A stretch of DNA of 64,000 nucleotides from G963674665 sp963674665 (GCA_963674665.2 CAXXPL010000004.1:496001-560000); one strand, 5' to 3'; numbered from the stretch's first letter, positions 27,739-39,364 are shown. Made by a program: numbers and translations. The notes: generated from the sequence alone by a model not told the origin.

Positions 27739-29784
27739 GTGAGCAAAAAAGCCTTTTCCAAAAAGTACATCCAGAAGCTGCGCAACATCGGCATCATCGC
27801 CCACATAGACGCAGGCAAGACTACCTTGACCGAGCGCGTTCTCTTCTACACCGAAAAGATCCACCGCATGGGCGAGGTCCATGAGGGCATGGCCACCATG
27901 GACTACATGCCCGAGGAGCAGGAGCGGGGCATCACCATCACCTCGGCCTGCACCACTTGTCTTTGGAAGGGCAACACCATCAACATCATCGACACTCCCG
28001 GGCATGTGGATTTCACCATCGAGGTGGAGCGCTCCCTGAGGGTGTTGGATGGAGCCGTGGGCGTGTTCTGCGCCGTTGGGGGCGTTGAGCCGCAATCCGA
28101 AACGGTGTGGCGACAGTCGGAGAAGTTCCGCATCCCCAAGCTGGCCTTTGTGAACAAGATGGACAGGCTTGGCGCCGATTTCGAGGCAGTACTCCAGGCC
28201 ATGCGCGACAGGCTGCGGGCAAACCCGCTCCCGGTTCATATCCCCCTGGGAGAGGGGTCGGAATTTCGCGGCACCATAGACCTCTTGAACATGCGCAGGC
28301 TGGAATTCGATCAGGAAAGCAAAGGACGCAACTACCAGGACTTTCCTCTCACCGACGAGGAGGAAGCCCTGGCGTCTCCCTGGCGTGAACGCTTGGTGGA
28401 GACCCTGGCCGAGGAAGACGAATCCATCCTCGAGGCCTATCTTTCCGGAGAGCCTCTGGACATGGAGGCACTGCACGCGGCCATGCGAAAGGCTGTTCAG
28501 GGCTTCCGGATCGTGCCGGTGTTCGCGGGCTCCGCGCTGAAGAACATCGGCGTGCAGCCCCTCATGGACGCCATCAATCTGTACCTCCCCAGCCCCCTGG
28601 ATGCCGCCAGGATCACGGGAGTGAACTCCGCCAACGAGAAAATAGAGATCGAACCGTCACCCGAGGCGCCTCTGGCCGCACTGGTCTTCAAGGTCAGCAT
28701 GGAGACGGGGCGGAAGCTGGTGTTGGTGAGGCTCTACGCTGGAGCCATCGAGGCCGGGCAGATGGTCTACAACCTGACGAAGAACGCTGACGAGCGCGTG
28801 GCTCGGTTGTTTCATCTTCATGCCGGACAAAAGGAGAAGACCGATCTGGCGCTGGCCGGGGACATCGTGGCCATCGCCGGACTCAAGAACGCGCGAACCG
28901 GTGACACCCTGACCAGCAAGGACGCGCCCGTGCTGCTCGAGGCCATAGACGCCTATCAGCCGGTCATCTCCTTGGCCCTGGAGCCCCGAAACAATGCGGA
29001 AGGCGAGAAGCTGCTCGAGGTGCTGGACAAATGCGTTCAGGAGGATCCCACCCTGTTCTCCGAACAGGACGAGGATACAGGGCAACTGGTGCTCTCGGGC
29101 ATGGGTGAGCTGCACCTCGAAGTGGTGCTGGAGCGCATCCGCAGGGAGTACAATGTGGAGCCCCGCGTGGGGAACCCTCAGGTGGTGTTTCAGGAAACCG
29201 TCACCAAGAGCGCGGCGGCCCAGGGTGAATTTCATCGCGAGCTCGGAGAGCAGATGCATTACGGCTTTGTGGGCCTGGAGGTCGAACCTCTTCCCCGGGG
29301 CAAGGGCGTGGACATCGCCTTTGCCGTTGACAGGGAGAGCATGCCTCAGGTGCTGATCGACGCGGTGGCCCAGGGCGTGGAGGACAGCCTGCAAAGCGGC
29401 GTGCTCCAGGGAAGCCCGGTCCGCGACATCAAGGTGCGCATAACCGAACTGCGCCGCAAGGAGGGGGAGACCACCCCCCCGGGCATGCACATGGCCGCGG
29501 TTGCGGCCTTGAAAGTGGCCATGCGTAACGCCGGACCGGTATTGCTCGAGCCCATCATGTGGCTGGAGGTCTCCCTGCCCGAGGACTTTCTGGGTGAGGC
29601 CATCGGATTGCTCGGCAGCAAGGGTGCGAAGGTAGAGAATATTCTGGACAGGGCCGGACAAAAGATCGTGCAGGCACTCGCTCCCATGCGTAGCCTGTTC
29701 GGTTTTTCCACGGACCTGCGTTCATCCACACAGGGGCGTGCCGGGCTTGTGCTCAAGTTCGCCCGTTTCGACGTACTGGAGTAG
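27739..29784 (+). CDS. fusA: Elongation factor G-type GTPase (EF-G second type)
   Basis: The 681-residue translational GTPase has G1 AHIDAGKTT, G2 ERGITITSA, G3 DTPGHVDFT and G4 NKMDR, then the EF-G domains II-V (LSGMGELHLEVVLERIRREY in domain III; AAQGEFHRELGEQMHYGFV in domain IV). EF-G drives ribosomal translocation. The location next to unrelated genes, not in the rpsL-rpsG-tufA cluster, suggests it may be a second EF-G. GTG 27739 is chosen because GAGGAG at 27728-27733 is then well spaced; GTG 27733 overlaps the site. Confidence 0.88.
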   Translation: MSKKAFSKKYIQKLRNIGIIAHIDAGKTTLTERVLFYTEKIHRMGEVHEGMATMDYMPEEQERGITITSACTTCLWKGNTINIIDTPGHVDFTIEVERSLRVLDGAVGVFCAVGGVEPQSETVWRQSEKFRIPKLAFVNKMDRLGADFEAVLQAMRDRLRANPLPVHIPLGEGSEFRGTIDLLNMRRLEFDQESKGRNYQDFPLTDEEEALASPWRERLVETLAEEDESILEAYLSGEPLDMEALHAAMRKAVQGFRIVPVFAGSALKNIGVQPLMDAINLYLPSPLDAARITGVNSANEKIEIEPSPEAPLAALVFKVSMETGRKLVLVRLYAGAIEAGQMVYNLTKNADERVARLFHLHAGQKEKTDLALAGDIVAIAGLKNARTGDTLTSKDAPVLLEAIDAYQPVISLALEPRNNAEGEKLLEVLDKCVQEDPTLFSEQDEDTGQLVLSGMGELHLEVVLERIRREYNVEPRVGNPQVVFQETVTKSAAAQGEFHRELGEQMHYGFVGLEVEPLPRGKGVDIAFAVDRESMPQVLIDAVAQGVEDSLQSGVLQGSPVRDIKVRITELRRKEGETTPPGMHMAAVAALKVAMRNAGPVLLEPIMWLEVSLPEDFLGEAIGLLGSKGAKVENILDRAGQKIVQALAPMRSLFGFSTDLRSSTQGRAGLVLKFARFDVLE

Positions 29785-29790
29785 CTGGAG

Positions 29791-30360
29791 GTGAGTGAGG
29801 ATATTTCACGTCCCCCGCTGCTGAAGCGCCTGTTCAGCAGCAGGCCTCAGATCAAGGTAAATCAGCCCGGTTCCACCGGGTGGCGGGGGTCCCTGGCCCG
29901 TTTCGTCCGTTTCAACTATCTCCGGGTCATCCGGCTGAAGACCTCGGCACATTCCATCGCCCTGGGCGCGGCGCTCGGTATATTCATCGGCTTCATGCCC
30001 ATCATTCCTTTCCAGTCCATAACCGTGCTGACCTTGGCGGTTATCTTCCGGGGCAACAAGATCGCCGCCTTCACCTTCACGTTCATCTCCAACGTGGCCA
30101 ACCTGATCCCGTTCTACACCATGCTCTACATAGTGGGGAGCTGGTTTCTGCCGTTTTTCGAGGTGCATTTCGATCCGCACCACCTGGAACTCATGCAGAT
30201 GGTCGAGCAGGGTTGGCGCCTGGTCGTGGTGATGACCGTGGGCGGCGTGGTGCTGGGCATCCCGAGCTCCATTATAACCTATTTTTTCATGCGGCGGCTG
30301 GTGCTGACCTATCGCAAGCGGAAGGCCATCCGGATGCTACAGAAGCGGAATCATGACTGA
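29791..30360 (+). CDS. DUF2062-domain membrane protein
   Basis: The 189-residue protein has two or three hydrophobic helices and the DUF2062 core: TSAHSIALGAALGIFIGFMP, then TFTFISNVANLIPFYT and a C-terminal helix near GIPSSIITYFFM. The fold is widespread in envelope-linked proteins, but the function is not defined. The start at GTG 29791 is the only reasonable one seen. It lies six bases after the EF-G gene and overlaps rsmA by eight bases at its end, indicating one transcript. Confidence 0.8.
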   Translation: MSEDISRPPLLKRLFSSRPQIKVNQPGSTGWRGSLARFVRFNYLRVIRLKTSAHSIALGAALGIFIGFMPIIPFQSITVLTLAVIFRGNKIAAFTFTFISNVANLIPFYTMLYIVGSWFLPFFEVHFDPHHLELMQMVEQGWRLVVVMTVGGVVLGIPSSIITYFFMRRLVLTYRKRKAIRMLQKRNHD

Positions 30361-31153
30361 GCGGGGTGGCTTTGCTCCAGCCAAGAAGAGCCTGGGGCAG
30401 AATTTTCTGTCCGATGCCAACATCGCGCGGAAGATCGTGGGGTTGCTCGACGTCGGGGCAGGGGACAAGGTCCTGGAGATCGGACCGGGGCGTGGAGCCC
30501 TGACCCGTTGGCTCGACCATAGCCCTGCCGCCGTTGTCTGCGCCCTGGAAAAGGACCGTGATCTGGCGCAGGCCATCAGGCGCGAATATCCTCATATTGG
30601 TGTGACGTTGCATGACGCCATGGAGTTTTCCTGGTCCCGTCTTTCCCTCTCCCCCCCCTGGAAGATTGTCGGAAATTTGCCCTACAACGTGGCGTCACCC
30701 CTGTTGTGGGATCTGGCTGCGGCTGGTGGTTACGAAGTGGGGGTCTTCATGGTGCAGAAGGAAGTGGCCGGGCGACTGGCCGCATCTCCGGGCGGAAAGG
30801 ATTATGGCGCATTGTCGGTATGGGTGCAGAGCTTCGCGCGCATCCGCACGGCATTCACCGTGGGACCGCATGTTTTCCGCCCCAGGCCCAAGATCGATTC
30901 TTCGGTCACTGTATTTACCCCCTTGGAAAACCCTCTGGAACCAGAGCGTTGGGGCATGCTGTCGCACATTTTGAAGATTTGTTTCCAGCAACGACGCAAA
31001 CAGCTCCGCGGAATACTGCGCAGTTTTTATCCAAATAATTTTGAAATGTTACTGGAGAACGTTGGGTTGTCAGGCACGGAGCGTCCCGAAGTACTGCCGG
31101 TGAAGACCTTTCAAAAGTTGGCTTTACTGGCTGAATTCGGCATTCTCGCTTGA
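30353..31153 (+). CDS. rsmA: 16S rRNA (adenine1518/1519-N6)-dimethyltransferase
   Basis: RsmA (KsgA) dimethylates two adjacent adenines in helix 45 of 16S rRNA as a late step in small-subunit assembly. The 266-residue product shows KKSLGQNFLSDANIARKIV at its N-terminus, SAM motif I VLEIGPGRGALT and the catalytic NLPYNVASP, followed by FMVQKEVAGRL. The start ATG lies inside the end of the DUF2062 gene. Confidence 0.94.
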   Translation: MTERGGFAPAKKSLGQNFLSDANIARKIVGLLDVGAGDKVLEIGPGRGALTRWLDHSPAAVVCALEKDRDLAQAIRREYPHIGVTLHDAMEFSWSRLSLSPPWKIVGNLPYNVASPLLWDLAAAGGYEVGVFMVQKEVAGRLAASPGGKDYGALSVWVQSFARIRTAFTVGPHVFRPRPKIDSSVTVFTPLENPLEPERWGMLSHILKICFQQRRKQLRGILRSFYPNNFEMLLENVGLSGTERPEVLPVKTFQKLALLAEFGILA

Positions 31154-31299
31154 CTTTGCCTTGAAAATCTTGTTTTACAGAGGCATCACAACAAGACGTT
31201 GCATGCCCCTTTTTGCACTTGACTGAAATTATGGGGTGAAGGCGCGAAAATCTCTATGGAGGGGGTTTTCGTCATACAATCTAGAGGAGGATATGGCTG

Positions 31300-31572
31300 A
31301 TGACTAAGGCTGAATTGGTGGCAAAAATTGCGGAAAAGGCCGGGCTTACCAAAGCCAACGCCGAGCGTTCCCTGAATGCTTTTCTTGACGCTGTCGAGGA
31401 CACCCTTGTCAAGGACGGCAAGCTCATGCTGACCGGTTTCGGCACCTTTGCCGTCGAGACCCGCAAAGCCCGCAAGGGACGCAATCCTCGCACCGGCCAA
31501 GAGATCGACATTCCCGAATCCAAGGTCGTCAAGTTCCGGCCCGGCAAGCAGCTGAAAGATTCCGTAAAATAG
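31300..31572 (+). CDS. HU-family DNA-binding protein
   Basis: The 90-residue protein is a histone-like HU/IHF family subunit that bends DNA and organises the nucleoid. Typical features are the N-terminal helices (KAELVAKIAEKAGLTKANAE), the GFGTF turn and the basic DNA-binding arm RKARKGRNPRTGQEIDIPES with its intercalating proline. AGAGGAGG precedes ATG 31300. The small membrane protein gene follows after nine bases. Confidence 0.93.
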   Translation: MTKAELVAKIAEKAGLTKANAERSLNAFLDAVEDTLVKDGKLMLTGFGTFAVETRKARKGRNPRTGQEIDIPESKVVKFRPGKQLKDSVK

Positions 31573-31581
31573 GGGGCTTCA

Positions 31582-31761
31582 ATGCTTCACGGAGAAACCA
31601 TTCACAGCGCGTTGCCCTGGGACATTCCCTGGTGGATGCCCGACCATGTCGTCTTCATGGGCGTTCTCTACTTGGCTTTGACAATTATTGGCGGCGGTGT
31701 AGCCTTTGTCGTGGTGAAATCTCTCATCGAAACAAAGTGCGGACATGCAGGCCATCATTGA
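31582..31761 (+). CDS. 59-residue single-helix membrane protein, unknown function
   Basis: ATG 31582 is preceded by AGGGGG five bases upstream and opens a 59-codon frame (MLHGETIHSALPWDIPWWMP...). It has one membrane helix of about 22 residues (FMGVLYLALTIIGGGVAFVV) and a His/Cys-rich tail (KCGHAGHH). It sits nine bases after HU and just before a terminator, so it is probably expressed with HU. The Trp-rich PWDIPWWMP stretch before the helix looks like a membrane-interface belt. No family is named; I believe similar small proteins occur near HU genes in related bacteria, but this was not checked. Confidence 0.65.
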   Translation: MLHGETIHSALPWDIPWWMPDHVVFMGVLYLALTIIGGGVAFVVVKSLIETKCGHAGHH

Positions 31762-31788
31762 ATTGTTGTGAATCGAAAATAAAGAAAG

Positions 31789-31824
31789 GACCCGCCAACA
31801 CACTGTATTGACGGGTCTTTTTTT
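31789..31824 (+). terminator. Terminator after HU and the small membrane protein
   Basis: GACCCGCCAA (31789-31798) pairs with TTGACGGGTC (31808-31817), with one mismatch, and is followed by seven T residues. Confidence 0.88.
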
Positions 31825-31837
31825 CTGGTTAAAAAGC

Positions 31838-31866
31838 TTGCCTCGCTGAATATTTTTGCTTAAGAT
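31838..31866 (+). promoter_or_regulatory. Candidate promoter of the rpsU-rpoD operon
   Basis: TTGCCT (31838-31843) and TAAGAT (31861-31866) are separated by 17 bases, about 95 bases before rpsU and just after the preceding terminator. Confidence 0.4.
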
Positions 31867-31959
31867 CATTGTTTCATTTTACGGAATCGTCAATCTCGAA
31901 CCTTGCTGTCCGAGAGTCCAATTCTAAGGACCAGACGACCGCCCGAGGAGGTGATACGT

Positions 31960-32160
31960 TTGCCGGGAGTTTATCTGGACGAAAGCGACCATTTCGACGT
32001 CGCATTGCGCCGCTTCAAGAAGCAGGTTGAAAAGGCGGGCATTCTCTCCGAGCTCAAGAAGCGCCAGCACTACGAGAAGCCCAGCGTGATGCGCAAGAAG
32101 AAAAAAGCCGCCGCCCGTAAGCGGCTGATGAAGAAAATGCGCAAAATGAACCTCCTTTAG
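31960..32160 (+). CDS. rpsU: 30S ribosomal protein S21
   Basis: This 66-residue basic protein of the small ribosomal subunit starts PGVYLDESDHFDVALRRFKK and has the Lys/Arg-rich C-terminus (RKKKKAAARKRLMKKM). It uses a TTG start at 31960 with a strong GAGGAGGTG site. An earlier frame opening at 31903 would add 19 residues without family match. It is the first gene of the macromolecular synthesis operon that ends with rpoD. Confidence 0.92.
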   Translation: MPGVYLDESDHFDVALRRFKKQVEKAGILSELKKRQHYEKPSVMRKKKKAAARKRLMKKMRKMNLL

Positions 32161-32174
32161 TCTTAAGAGGTAAC

Positions 32175-32209
32175 CCGCGGGGGAACTTTCTCTGGGAGAT
32201 CCCCCGCGG
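32175..32209 (+). terminator. GC-rich hairpin between rpsU and yqeY
   Basis: CCGCGGGGG (32175-32183) pairs perfectly with CCCCCGCGG (32201-32209). There is no T-run, so it may be an attenuator, processing site or weak terminator that lowers expression of the later genes relative to rpsU. Confidence 0.55.
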
Positions 32210-32340
32210 TTCTTGAGCGTAGTTACTCATTGAACAGGCATAGACGCTGACAGAGGAGGTGCGTCCTCTGTCCGGCGTTTCATTTGTTGTGGCCGGGCAA
32301 TGCCCGTTGTCGCAACCGCACCGGAAGGGAGTGCACAGAC

Positions 32341-32787
32341 ATGAGCCTTCTGTCCCGTATCGCCTCGGACTTCACCACAGCCTACAAGGCAAAGGAGCAG
32401 ACCCGGGTCGGGGTTTTGCGTTTACTCAAAACAGCCATCACCACTCAGGAAAAGAACCTGAGACGTCCCTTGACCGATGAAGACGCCATGGAGGTGCTGC
32501 TGCGGGAAGCAAAGCAGCGCCAGGACTCCATTGTCGAATTCGCCAAGGCCGGGCGTCAGGATCTCGCCGAAAAGGAGCAGCAGGAACTCGAGATCCTCAG
32601 AGACTACCTGCCCCGGCAGCTCTCCCAGGAAGAGCTGGAGCAGGCCGTGGGTGATGCCATTTCCGAAACCGGCGCCTCTTCCATGAAGGAAATGGGTGCC
32701 GTGATGCAGGCCGTCATGGGCAAATACAAGGGGCAGGTGGACGGCAAAGCCGTCAGCGCCCTGGTCCGCGCCACGCTGAGTTCCTGA
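32341..32787 (+). CDS. GatB/YqeY-domain protein
   Basis: This 148-residue protein consists of a YqeY-type helical domain related to the C-terminus of GatB (MSLLSRIASDFTTAYKAKEQ, LRLLKTAI, LPRQLSQEEL, MGAVMQAVMGKYKGQVDGK). The domain binds tRNA in amidotransferases; stand-alone YqeY has no firmly established role. ATG 32341 is preceded by GGAAGGGAG. Its place between rpsU and dnaG is common in several bacterial groups. Confidence 0.88.
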   Translation: MSLLSRIASDFTTAYKAKEQTRVGVLRLLKTAITTQEKNLRRPLTDEDAMEVLLREAKQRQDSIVEFAKAGRQDLAEKEQQELEILRDYLPRQLSQEELEQAVGDAISETGASSMKEMGAVMQAVMGKYKGQVDGKAVSALVRATLSS

Positions 32788-32796
32788 TACATACAT

Positions 32797-35124
32797 ATGA
32801 ATGCGAAAACACTCGCTCTGCTGGAGTTCCCGAAAGTCCTGGAGGCTTTGGGGAATTTTGCCGCCTCTGAGCCGGGCAAAAACGCCTGCCTGTCACTGCA
32901 TCCCTTCTCCGACCACGACGCCGTGGCCAGGGAAGCGGACCTGTTCCGTCAGGCAAGGGATTTCTGCGCCTTCAATCGTGTTCGGATCGAGGATTTCCCC
33001 CCGCTTGAGGGGCTTTTCCTCTTTCTCGAACAACAGACAGCGTTCCTGGAACTCGACGCACTGGCCGCGCTGAAGCAGATTCTGCGCTTGGCGCGGGGGC
33101 TGCGGGACATGCTGGAGACAGATGTCGCCCCCGATCGCTGGCCCCTGCTGTATGACCTCTTCATGGGCATGACCTGGCCGGCAAAGGTCGCCAGCGCACT
33201 CAAGCGTTGCGTTGACGAGGAGGGGCGCCTCAAGGATCAGAGTTCTCCGGAACTGCTCTCGGCCCGCCAGGAGATTCGTCGCATACATCAGCAGTGCACC
33301 AAGAAGGCCAAGGACTTCATGCAGCAGAACAACATGGCGCACTACCTCCAGGAGGATTTCGTCACCATCTCCTCGGACCGCTATGTGCTGCCCCTGCGCG
33401 CGAACTTCAAGGGCCGGGTGCCAGGAATCATCCACGATTACTCCCAGACCGGGGAGACATGTTATTTCGAGCCGCTGTTCCTGGTGGAGCTGAACAACTC
33501 CCTGCAGGAGCTGAAGCAGGAGGAGCGCGAGGCCGAACGTCAGGTGCTCATCGAGATCACCCAACTGGTGCGGCAGGAGTTCGACGCCGTGAGTCGCGCC
33601 TACAACGCGCTGGTGCGCATGGACACCCTGTTGGCCAAGATCGGGTTCGCTGACGCCGTGGACGGCCACACCATCGATTGTGCTCCGGGCCTGCCCCTGC
33701 GCCTGGAAGAGGCTCGGCATCCCCTCCTTGTCCTGGCTGCGAGAAGAGGGCAGGGCAAGAAGGTCGTGCCCGTGGACCTGCTTCTCAGCGAGCAACAGCG
33801 TGGCCTCGTGATCAGCGGCGGCAACGCCGGAGGCAAGACCGTTACCCTGAAGACTCTGGGGCTCATCGCCGTGATGGCTGCCAGTGGTCTGCCAGTACCC
33901 GCCACCGAGGGCAGCACTCTCCCCGGTTGGAGGGACATCCATGTTTTTCTCGGCGACGAGCAGAGCCTCGAGGATTCGGTGAGCACATTCACCGCACAGA
34001 TTCGCAAGCTCGCCACCATCTGGCCCAGCATTGAGGAGCGCGACGGAGGCGGCGTGCTCTGCATTCTGGACGAGTTCGGCGCCGGAACCGACCCCTCCCA
34101 GGGCGCTGCCCTGGCCCAGGCCGTGCTCGAAAGCCTGGTGGAGCGCGAAGTGCACGTGGCCGCAGCCACCCACTTTCCCTCGGTCAAGGCCTATGCCCTG
34201 GCGCGGGACGACATCCGCGCGGCTTCCGTGCTCTTCGATCCCGCCACCAAGAAGCCTCTTTTTCGTCTGGCCTTCGACCAGGTGGGCCTCAGCTTGGCCC
34301 TGGACGTGGCGCGGGAGCACGGCCTTCCCGAAGTGATCCTGGGCAGGGCCGAGAGCAACATGCTGCTTAACGGGTCCGACACCGGTTCCCTGATCGAAAA
34401 ATTGAACGAACTCGCGGCGGCCAGAGATAAGGAATTGAAAAAACTGGCCGATGAGCGTCAGAAGCTCGCCGAGAAGCGTCTCAGGCTGGAAGAACGTTTC
34501 GAGCGGGACAAGCGTGGACTGCTGGACGAGCTCAAGAAGAATTCCCAGGCCATCATGCGGGACTGGCAGAGCCAGAAGCTCGTACACAAGCAGGCCATGC
34601 GGCAAATGGCCGAGGCGCGCAGGAGACTTGCGGAGGAACTCTCGGAAGAGGCCAGGGAGGCGGAAGGAGCGGCCAGCGACTTCGAGTCCCTGGAAAAGGA
34701 CATGACCGTGCTCTACAAGCCCTGGAGCAAAAAGGGGCGTGTGGAGGAAAAGGATTCCAAGAAACGCATGGTCAAGGTGAATCTGGCCGGGGTTTCAATG
34801 TGGGTGTCGCCGGACGACCTGATCCTTGAGCGGGCGGAGAACAAATCCCAGCCCGTGCCCAAGCCGACTTCCGGCCGCTCCGCCAGTCTGCGTCTGGATT
34901 TGCGCGGACTTCGCGCCGATGAGGCCTTGAGCGAGTTGGCGTCCTTTCTGGACCGGGCTTTGCTCGAGAACGTGTCCGAGGTCGAGGTGGTTCACGGCCG
35001 TGGAACAGGCGCGCTGCGCAGGGAAGTGCATCGTTTTCTGGGCGGTTTTCCCGCGGTGCGGACCTTTGCCCTGGCCAACGAGGAGCAGGGGGGCGACGGG
35101 ATGACGCAGGTGGAGCTGAAATGA
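32797..35124 (+). CDS. mutS2: Endonuclease MutS2
   Basis: MutS2 (775 residues) is a MutS-family ATPase with a C-terminal Smr nuclease domain, linked to suppressing recombination and, in some species, to rescuing collided ribosomes. The ATPase has Walker A GGNAGGKTVTLKTLGL (near 340), CILDEFGAGTDP and AAATHFPSVKAY. A long charged coiled coil (about 530-630) precedes an Smr domain (about 695-765) with LRLDLRGLRADEAL and VVHGRGTGALR. The mismatch-recognition domain of MutS1 is absent. Its end overlaps dnaG by four bases (ATGA). Confidence 0.92.
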   Translation: MNAKTLALLEFPKVLEALGNFAASEPGKNACLSLHPFSDHDAVAREADLFRQARDFCAFNRVRIEDFPPLEGLFLFLEQQTAFLELDALAALKQILRLARGLRDMLETDVAPDRWPLLYDLFMGMTWPAKVASALKRCVDEEGRLKDQSSPELLSARQEIRRIHQQCTKKAKDFMQQNNMAHYLQEDFVTISSDRYVLPLRANFKGRVPGIIHDYSQTGETCYFEPLFLVELNNSLQELKQEEREAERQVLIEITQLVRQEFDAVSRAYNALVRMDTLLAKIGFADAVDGHTIDCAPGLPLRLEEARHPLLVLAARRGQGKKVVPVDLLLSEQQRGLVISGGNAGGKTVTLKTLGLIAVMAASGLPVPATEGSTLPGWRDIHVFLGDEQSLEDSVSTFTAQIRKLATIWPSIEERDGGGVLCILDEFGAGTDPSQGAALAQAVLESLVEREVHVAAATHFPSVKAYALARDDIRAASVLFDPATKKPLFRLAFDQVGLSLALDVAREHGLPEVILGRAESNMLLNGSDTGSLIEKLNELAAARDKELKKLADERQKLAEKRLRLEERFERDKRGLLDELKKNSQAIMRDWQSQKLVHKQAMRQMAEARRRLAEELSEEAREAEGAASDFESLEKDMTVLYKPWSKKGRVEEKDSKKRMVKVNLAGVSMWVSPDDLILERAENKSQPVPKPTSGRSASLRLDLRGLRADEALSELASFLDRALLENVSEVEVVHGRGTGALRREVHRFLGGFPAVRTFALANEEQGGDGMTQVELK

Positions 35125-36891
35125 ACGCCGAACAGGGCGTCACCGTGCAGGAGCTCAAGGCGCGCGTTAACATCGTCGAAGTGGTGCGGCGCTACGTGAA
35201 TCTCCAGCACAACGGGGGGCGTTGGGTGGCTCCGTGCCCCTTCCATCAGGAGACCAAACCCTCCTTCTCAGTGAATGAGGAAGAGGGCTTCTACTACTGC
35301 TTCGGCTGCCAGGCCCACGGGGATGTCATAGATTTTTATTGTAACATCAACGGTTTGGAATTCAAGGAAGGGGTCGAGCAACTGGCCGCGGAGATGGGCC
35401 TGACCCTTGCGCACTCTTCCCGCTCCAGCTCCGGCGCCGGCAAGAAAGAGAAGGAGTTCAGCAACCTGTGCCTGGAGCTCTATGCCCTGGCCCAGAACAA
35501 TTTTCGGCGCAACCTGAGTTCTCCGGAAGGGCGGGCCTGCCTCGATTATTTACGGGGGCGCGGCGTGACTCCCGAACTTGCCCAGACCTTCGGCCTGGGA
35601 TGCAGCCTGCCGGGCTGGGATAATCTCGCGGGTTTTTTGCGTTCCAAAAAGCAGGACATCAAGGCCGCGGTGACGTCCGGACTGTTGATACACAACGAGA
35701 AACGCGACTCGGTGTATGACCGGTTCCGTAACAGGCTGATGTTCCCGATAGAAAATTTGTCCAGCAAGGTCATTGCCTTTGGCGGAAGAGTGATTAGCTC
35801 GGATGATGAGCCAAAGTACATCAACAGCAGCGATTCGGCCATCTATAAAAAGGGGGATCACCTGTATGGACTGAGCCAGGCGCGACGCGCCATCGCCCAT
35901 GGCAAGGTCGCGCTGCTCACGGAAGGGTACATGGACGTGCTCACCCTGCATCAATTCGGGTACACCAATGCCTGCGGGGTGTTGGGAACGTCCCTGACCA
36001 CCCAGCAGATCAAGCGGCTGTCCGGTTTCAGCACCCGGGTGGACCTGCTGTTCGACGGCGACCGTGCGGGCCGGAAGGCTGCCATGCGCAGTGCGCAAAT
36101 GCTTCTGATTCGTGGTCTTGGTTGTCGTGTCTGTCTTATGCCCGAGGGGGAGGATGTGGATAGCCTGTTGCGGGGGCCTGGAAAAGAGGTCTTCGACAGG
36201 TTGCTTGCCGGTGCTCGTGACGGCTTGGACTATTGCCTGCAGACCGTGCGGGAATCAGGTTCAGCCAGGGAGATTGTGGAGTGGGCAAAGGCATTTACCA
36301 AGGATTTGCAGGATCCTGGGTTGCTGTCGTATTTTTTACCCAAGCTTTCCAAAGGCTTGGAATTGGACGAAGCCGAATTGCGCAACACGGTGCTTCCGGC
36401 ATCCGCTACGGCGGGGGGCGGGGCTCCTGCTGCGGAGAGGGAGCGATTCGGCCGTCCGGGAAGGGTCGCGCGCCCCATGAGGCCGGAACGTCCGGATGTC
36501 CGGCAGAAACAGGAGCGCGACCTGTTGCGTTTTGGTATTCGATGCCCCCAGCATGTACCCCGCCTTCGGGCCGAAGGGGCGGCCCGTCTGCTCGTCACAC
36601 CCTGGTGCAAGGCCCTTTGGATGGCCATGAACGAGAATCAGGGAGGCGAGCTGTTGCCGTTTTTGGGCGAGGAGGAAAAGCGTTTTTATATCCAGTGCCG
36701 TTTGCGGACTGATTCCCAGGAACAGGAAGAGCAAAGGGAACTGGAGGAGATATGTAGTTTTCTGGCCAGGTTGCGGAAACAGGAGGAGCAGGGTTCCGTG
36801 GTTGCCGCCTTACGCAGGCAAAGTACACAGCAGACCAACCACGACGAGCTCGAGCTGCTCCGCGCCTTGCAAGAAACCTTAGGGAGGAATA

Positions 36892-36905
<14 letters not shown>
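35121..36905 (+). CDS. dnaG: DNA primase
   Basis: DnaG (594 residues) makes RNA primers for replication forks. It has the N-terminal CHC2 zinc finger (CPFHQ...YYCFGC, about residues 38-64) and the TOPRIM core (LLTEGYMDVL, then DLLFDGDRAG), with the acidic metal residues intact. The C-terminal region is expected to bind DnaB helicase. It overlaps mutS2 by four bases and rpoD by 14, so the three are tightly coupled. Confidence 0.94.
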
Positions 36906-38650
<1,745 letters not shown>

Positions 38651-38661
<11 letters not shown>

Positions 38662-39364
38662 AAAACGCGGCGGACATACCCCGCGATTGACAAAGGCGGC
38701 TCCTGGCCGCCTTTGTCGTTTCATGCCTCTGGCCCTCCTTGTCCTGCTGCTCGTTCCGGCGCTCCAACAGGCCGCCCGGGCGGAACAGGTGCGGGTGGCC
38801 AAGGTCTATGACGGCGATACTGTGCGTCTTCGAGACGGCCGTACGGTGCGACTCTACGGCATTGACACTCCGGAGACGGGGCATGACGGCAACCCAGCCC
38901 AATATGGGGCTGAGCGGGCCAAGGCGATGCTCGAGCGCCTCGTGGCCCGGACCGAGCTGCGGCTGGAGAACGCACCCCAAGGTCGGGACCACTATGACAG
39001 AGTGATTGGTCTGCTTTCCCTGCCGGATGGCCGAGTGATCAATGAGCTGCTTCTCGCGGCCGGCTTGGGGTACTGGTATCCACACCCGTCAAAGAATCGG
39101 GCTCCCTGGTTGCAGGAGCGTTTTCTGCCGCTGCAGCGCCTGGCCATTGAGCAGGGGCGGGGCGTTTGGAGGCACGTGCTGGCCTTGCCTGAGTGGACAC
39201 GCCCCGTGATCGGCAACAGCAGGAGCCTGAGGTTTTTCAGCCAGGGCTGCGACGGAGCCCAGGACATTTCCCGAAGAAACAGGGTGCGTTTCGTTAACGC
39301 CGGTGAAGCATTTGCTGCTGGATACGCCCCTGCCAGGCATTGCGGCCTGTGGCCTTTTGAGTGA
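38651..39364 (+). CDS. Thermonuclease-family (SNase-like) secreted nuclease
   Basis: The protein contains a staphylococcal-nuclease fold: VAKVYDGDTVRLRDGRTVRL, GIDTPETG and GRDHYDRVIGLL carry the expected Asp, Arg and Glu active-site positions. It cleaves DNA or RNA. From ATG 38651 it has 237 residues with a long basic lead. The alternative ATG 38723 gives a typical signal peptide (MPLALLVLLLVPALQQAARA) and 213 residues. The first start overlaps rpoD by 11 bases, but a terminator-like hairpin (38690-38716) lies between the two starts. Export is likely in either case. Confidence 0.8.
38690..38716 (+). terminator. Hairpin after rpoD
   Basis: ACAAAGGCGGC (38690-38700) pairs perfectly with GCCGCCTTTGT (38706-38716) around a five-base loop, 28 bases after the rpoD stop. 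It lacks a long T-run. It would be inside the nuclease gene if that starts at 38651. Confidence 0.55.
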
